Origin: Lachnospira eligens
Lineage (GTDB): Bacteria; Bacillota; Clostridia; Lachnospirales; Lachnospiraceae
Assembly: GCF_009680455.1 (NCBI RefSeq)
Contig: NZ_WKRD01000001.1
Location: forward strand, 186,001-250,000
Length of the DNA: 64,000 bases
Direction of reading: 5' to 3'
In this document: positions 61,674 through 64,000 of the stretch, in pieces
How the letters are laid out: each line of letters opens with the position of its first letter
Numbering within the stretch: position 1 is the stretch's first letter
Made by a program: the position numbers and the translations under genes
The notes under the pieces: generated by a model
What the model was told of the DNA's origin: nothing
What the model saw: only the letters and a program-made list of their open reading frames with translations
Database searches by the model: none

Positions 61674-63125
61674 CTAGTCAGTCAACTTGTGAAGAAGTGA
61701 CATCTTCATATCATAATATGCCGGGCTCATATCAAGATAATGGTTATGAGGATTCTCAAATCTCTGCTCTTCTTCCCATATATTATCAGTGAGCTGATCC
61801 TGAACATACTTCTTAATCTCATCAATAGATACTCTGTCCATTACACGCTTGCCGTTCTTTACAACAAGCTGCTGTAACTCTACTGCTGTGCAGTTTTCAA
61901 AGTATCTGTTCTTCCAAGGCTTTACAGGGTCTACATAGCGGTAAGGCTTTGAAAGGTCAACAACCTCATCAGCACCTGCTATAAGGTCTGCTATTGCCTT
62001 TTTATTCTCGTCATATATTCTGTAAACCTTCTTAAGTCCCGGGTTTGTTATCTTCTCGACATTTTCAGAAATCTTAATTCTTGGCTGGAATACTCCATTC
62101 TCCTCTACTGCTGCAATCTTGTACACAGCTCCAAATACAGGATCAGACTTTGCTGTTATAAGTCTCTCACCTACACCAAAGCTGTCAATGCAACCGCCCT
62201 GCTCTAAGATTGACATAATAGTCCATTCATCAAGACTGTTGGAAACAACTATCTTGCAGTCAGTAAGCCCCGCATCATCAAGCATTTTTCTTACCTTCTT
62301 AGATAGGTATGCAAGGTCACCACTGTCAAGACGGATGCCCTTAAGACGCTTGCCCATTGGCTCAAGCACTTCCTTTGCACATCTGATGGCATTAGGAATA
62401 CCTGATTTAACAACATCATAAGTATCTACAAGAAGCACAGTTGCATCCGGGTAATTCTCTGCATAATGCTTAAATGCTTCAAATTCATCACGATAGAACA
62501 TTACCCAGCTGTGTGCCATTGTTCCACTGATTGGAATATTAAACATCTGACCGGCAAGAACAGTAGCTGTTCCAACCGCACCTCCGATGTAAGCTGCTCT
62601 TGCACCATATACAGCTGCATCCATGTTATGTGCACGTCTTGCACCGAAATCTGATACAGCACGTCCCTTAGCTGAACGAACGATTCTTCTTGTCTTGGTC
62701 GCAATAAGTGACTGGTGATTAACCTGAAGAAGAATTGCAGTCTCAACAAGCTGTGCATCAAGTAATGGTGCAACAACAGTGATTACAGGTTCATTAGGAT
62801 ACATAATAGTTCCTTCCGGGAATGAATAAATATCTCCCCTGAACTTAAAATCAGCAAGGTATGCAAGGAATTCTTCCCCAAAAAGCCCCTGACCTCTTAA
62901 GTATTCAATATCATCTTCATCAAAATGCAGATTCTCTATATATTCAATAATCTGTTCAAGACCTGCAAATATAGCATATCCGGCATTATCAGGATTCTTT
63001 CTGTAGAATACATCAAATGCAACCTTTCTTTCCTTGTCCTCATCCTTAAAATAACCATTAGCCATTGTAAGTTCATAAAAATCCATTACCATTGTAAGAT
63101 TTCTCTCATCAAACTGTTTCTTCAT
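61674..63125 (-). CDS. pncB: Nicotinate phosphoribosyltransferase
   Basis: A 483-residue enzyme of NAD salvage that joins nicotinate to PRPP. The ATG at 63125 follows AAAGGAG; a longer frame overlaps the previous gene. Seen: MVMDFYELTMANGYF, VNHQSLIATKTRRIVRSAKG, FGARRAHNMDAAVYGARAAY with the phospho-histidine region, and GIRLDSGDLAYLSKKVR. Length and motifs fit PncB. Confidence 0.95.
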   Translation of the reverse strand: MKKQFDERNLTMVMDFYELTMANGYFKDEDKERKVAFDVFYRKNPDNAGYAIFAGLEQIIEYIENLHFDEDDIEYLRGQGLFGEEFLAYLADFKFRGDIYSFPEGTIMYPNEPVITVVAPLLDAQLVETAILLQVNHQSLIATKTRRIVRSAKGRAVSDFGARRAHNMDAAVYGARAAYIGGAVGTATVLAGQMFNIPISGTMAHSWVMFYRDEFEAFKHYAENYPDATVLLVDTYDVVKSGIPNAIRCAKEVLEPMGKRLKGIRLDSGDLAYLSKKVRKMLDDAGLTDCKIVVSNSLDEWTIMSILEQGGCIDSFGVGERLITAKSDPVFGAVYKIAAVEENGVFQPRIKISENVEKITNPGLKKVYRIYDENKKAIADLIAGADEVVDLSKPYRYVDPVKPWKNRYFENCTAVELQQLVVKNGKRVMDRVSIDEIKKYVQDQLTDNIWEEEQRFENPHNHYLDMSPAYYDMKMSLLHKLTD

Positions 63126-63153
63126 AACTACTCCTTTTTCAAAGAAAAATGTA

Positions 63154-63645
63154 CTATTCATCAATTCTAAGTTCTCTGGTTGTTATTGTTATCTGCATAT
63201 CACAATCTGAAAGATGTTCACAATTCACTTCCATTCCATACACAAGATATATACTTATTGTATCCTCAGTTCGTTCAATTTCAAGACTTTTCGTTATAAT
63301 ACCAAGGCTCATATTTCCATAAGGTGTCTGGTAATAAGTCATATTTTTACTGCCCATGGTAAATCTCATCTTCGTAGATACAACGCCTTTCTTTGTCACT
63401 TCTACGCTGTCACCATCAATCTTAATTATGCTGCTTGACCGTTCCTGTGAGTCATCATATACTTCCTCATACCGTATATATTCCTTGCCGTTGACAACCG
63501 AGTATGTGCCGACATTTATAACTTCGACCTCATCGTCCTGTGACTCAATTACTTCAACCTCTTCACCATCACACGAGGCTTCCTCGTCCATTGTTCCCGT
63601 ATATAAACCTTTAATCTTAATAAAGACCTTATCCTTATTATTCAA
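63154..63645 (-). CDS. DUF1934 family protein (YwiB-like beta-barrel)
   Basis: A 163-residue DUF1934 protein with IKIKGLYTGTM, NGKEYIRYEEVYDD, KKGVVSTKMRFTMGS and YQTPYGNMSLGIITKSLEIE. A TTG start at 63645, nine bases after GGAGGAAGG, fits better than the ATG at 63687, which overlaps the previous stop and lacks a site. A calycin-like fold is known for the family; function unknown. Encoded between spoIIR and pncB, 28 bp from pncB. Confidence 0.85.
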   Translation of the reverse strand: MNNKDKVFIKIKGLYTGTMDEEASCDGEEVEVIESQDDEVEVINVGTYSVVNGKEYIRYEEVYDDSQERSSSIIKIDGDSVEVTKKGVVSTKMRFTMGSKNMTYYQTPYGNMSLGIITKSLEIERTEDTISIYLVYGMEVNCEHLSDCDMQITITTRELRIDE

Positions 63646-63667
63646 TCGTCCTTCCTCCACTGACTGC

Positions 63668-64000
63668 TTATAACCCAAGCAGTTCATTTATAAATGTTAA
63701 ATATTTAAATCTGACTTTACAGCCCCTGTCAGTTACTGTCTTATATTCTTCGTCTGTAAGAACTCCTGCAAGCTTTTCCTTAGAATTCTCTGGAACTACG
63801 CCATACACCGCATCCACAAAACATAATGGCGGATACAGCACACACCACCAGTTCTTTCCCTCTGCATCACCTATATCAACTCTGAAAGCCTCATAGTATC
63901 CTGCAGGAAATGTTACATCACCGTATGATTTAACCGGAAAATAACTTTTCTCAAAATACACGCTTACATCTTCCATAAATCCATTATCCCGTAAGGTTTT
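63668..64000 (-). CDS. spoIIR: Stage II sporulation protein R, C-terminal part (runs off right edge)
   Basis: The last 110 residues of SpoIIR are visible, the secreted signal made in the forespore that triggers processing of pro-sigma-E in the mother cell. Seen: VYFEKSYFPVKSYGDVTFPA, YYEAFRVDIGDAEGKNWWCV and LYPPLCFVD, which are diagnostic. The frame is open to the end of the window, so the start lies beyond it; the internal ATG at 63976 is not the start. Confidence 0.93.
   Translation of the reverse strand, partial: KTLRDNGFMEDVSVYFEKSYFPVKSYGDVTFPAGYYEAFRVDIGDAEGKNWWCVLYPPLCFVDAVYGVVPENSKEKLAGVLTDEEYKTVTDRGCKVRFKYLTFINELLGL

Overview
The window is chromosomal DNA of an anaerobic, spore-forming Clostridia member, most likely a gut Lachnospiraceae. 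The support is moderate-to-low G+C, strong AGGAGG ribosome sites, sporulation genes (spoIIID, spoIIR), a SAM-I riboswitch on metK, an [FeFe]-hydrogenase and flagellum-like proteins. Genus and species cannot be fixed from the sequence. No rRNA, tRNA or CRISPR array was seen.

Left third (1 to about 20371): an integrative mobilizable element that runs off the left edge. It carries a large serine recombinase (1-440, partial), TnpW- and TnpV-like proteins, a candidate structured RNA, a MobP-type relaxase with MobC, a ParM/ParR-type partition pair with iteron-like repeats, and a large defence cargo on the minus strand. The cargo reads: ribbon-helix-helix regulator, MutL/MORC-like GHKL ATPase, Z1 helicase-like protein, PD-(D/E)XK protein, AIPR protein, cytosine-C5 methyltransferase, DUF2075 helicase, Vsr nickase and Abi_2/HEPN protein. 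The ATPase, Z1, DUF and AIPR core matches the known MZA (MutL-Z1-DUF-AIPR) class. The right end interrupts a PLD-DEAD/DEAH helicase gene inside its Walker A motif.

Middle (21 to 45 kb): core metabolism (DUF819 transporter, pepD, a hydrogenase operon, an HxlR regulator), then an accessory block at 29.4-35.7 kb. That block holds a LytTR/GHKL two-component system and an operon of signal-less flagellar-axial-like proteins (FlxA-like, FliD-like). Two almost identical LytTR-type boxes, each a 21-bp-spaced direct repeat, lie before the regulator gene and before the operon. Remnants of a DUF4143-type ATPase and of an aldo/keto reductase border the block. Next come a cupin/CMD cluster and an amino-acid module (NSS transporter; AEC transporter; LysR; aminotransferase plus 2-hydroxyacid dehydrogenase). 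The NSS and aminotransferase units share a promoter block and an attenuator-like leader hairpin. At 43.0-43.3 kb is an Fst/par-like type I toxin-antitoxin locus too short for ordinary gene calling.

Right third (44 to 64 kb): housekeeping and membrane genes (YitT, a DUF4353 lipoprotein, SSS symporter, DUF1275, spoIIID, HD-GYP, SAM-I/metK, MATE, SulP, a trigger-factor-like lipoprotein, ApbE, PlsC, pncB, DUF1934, spoIIR). The intergenic spaces hold two repeat families: long nested palindromes with copy-specific arms, and clusters of short CCTACTAA/TTAGTAGG units.
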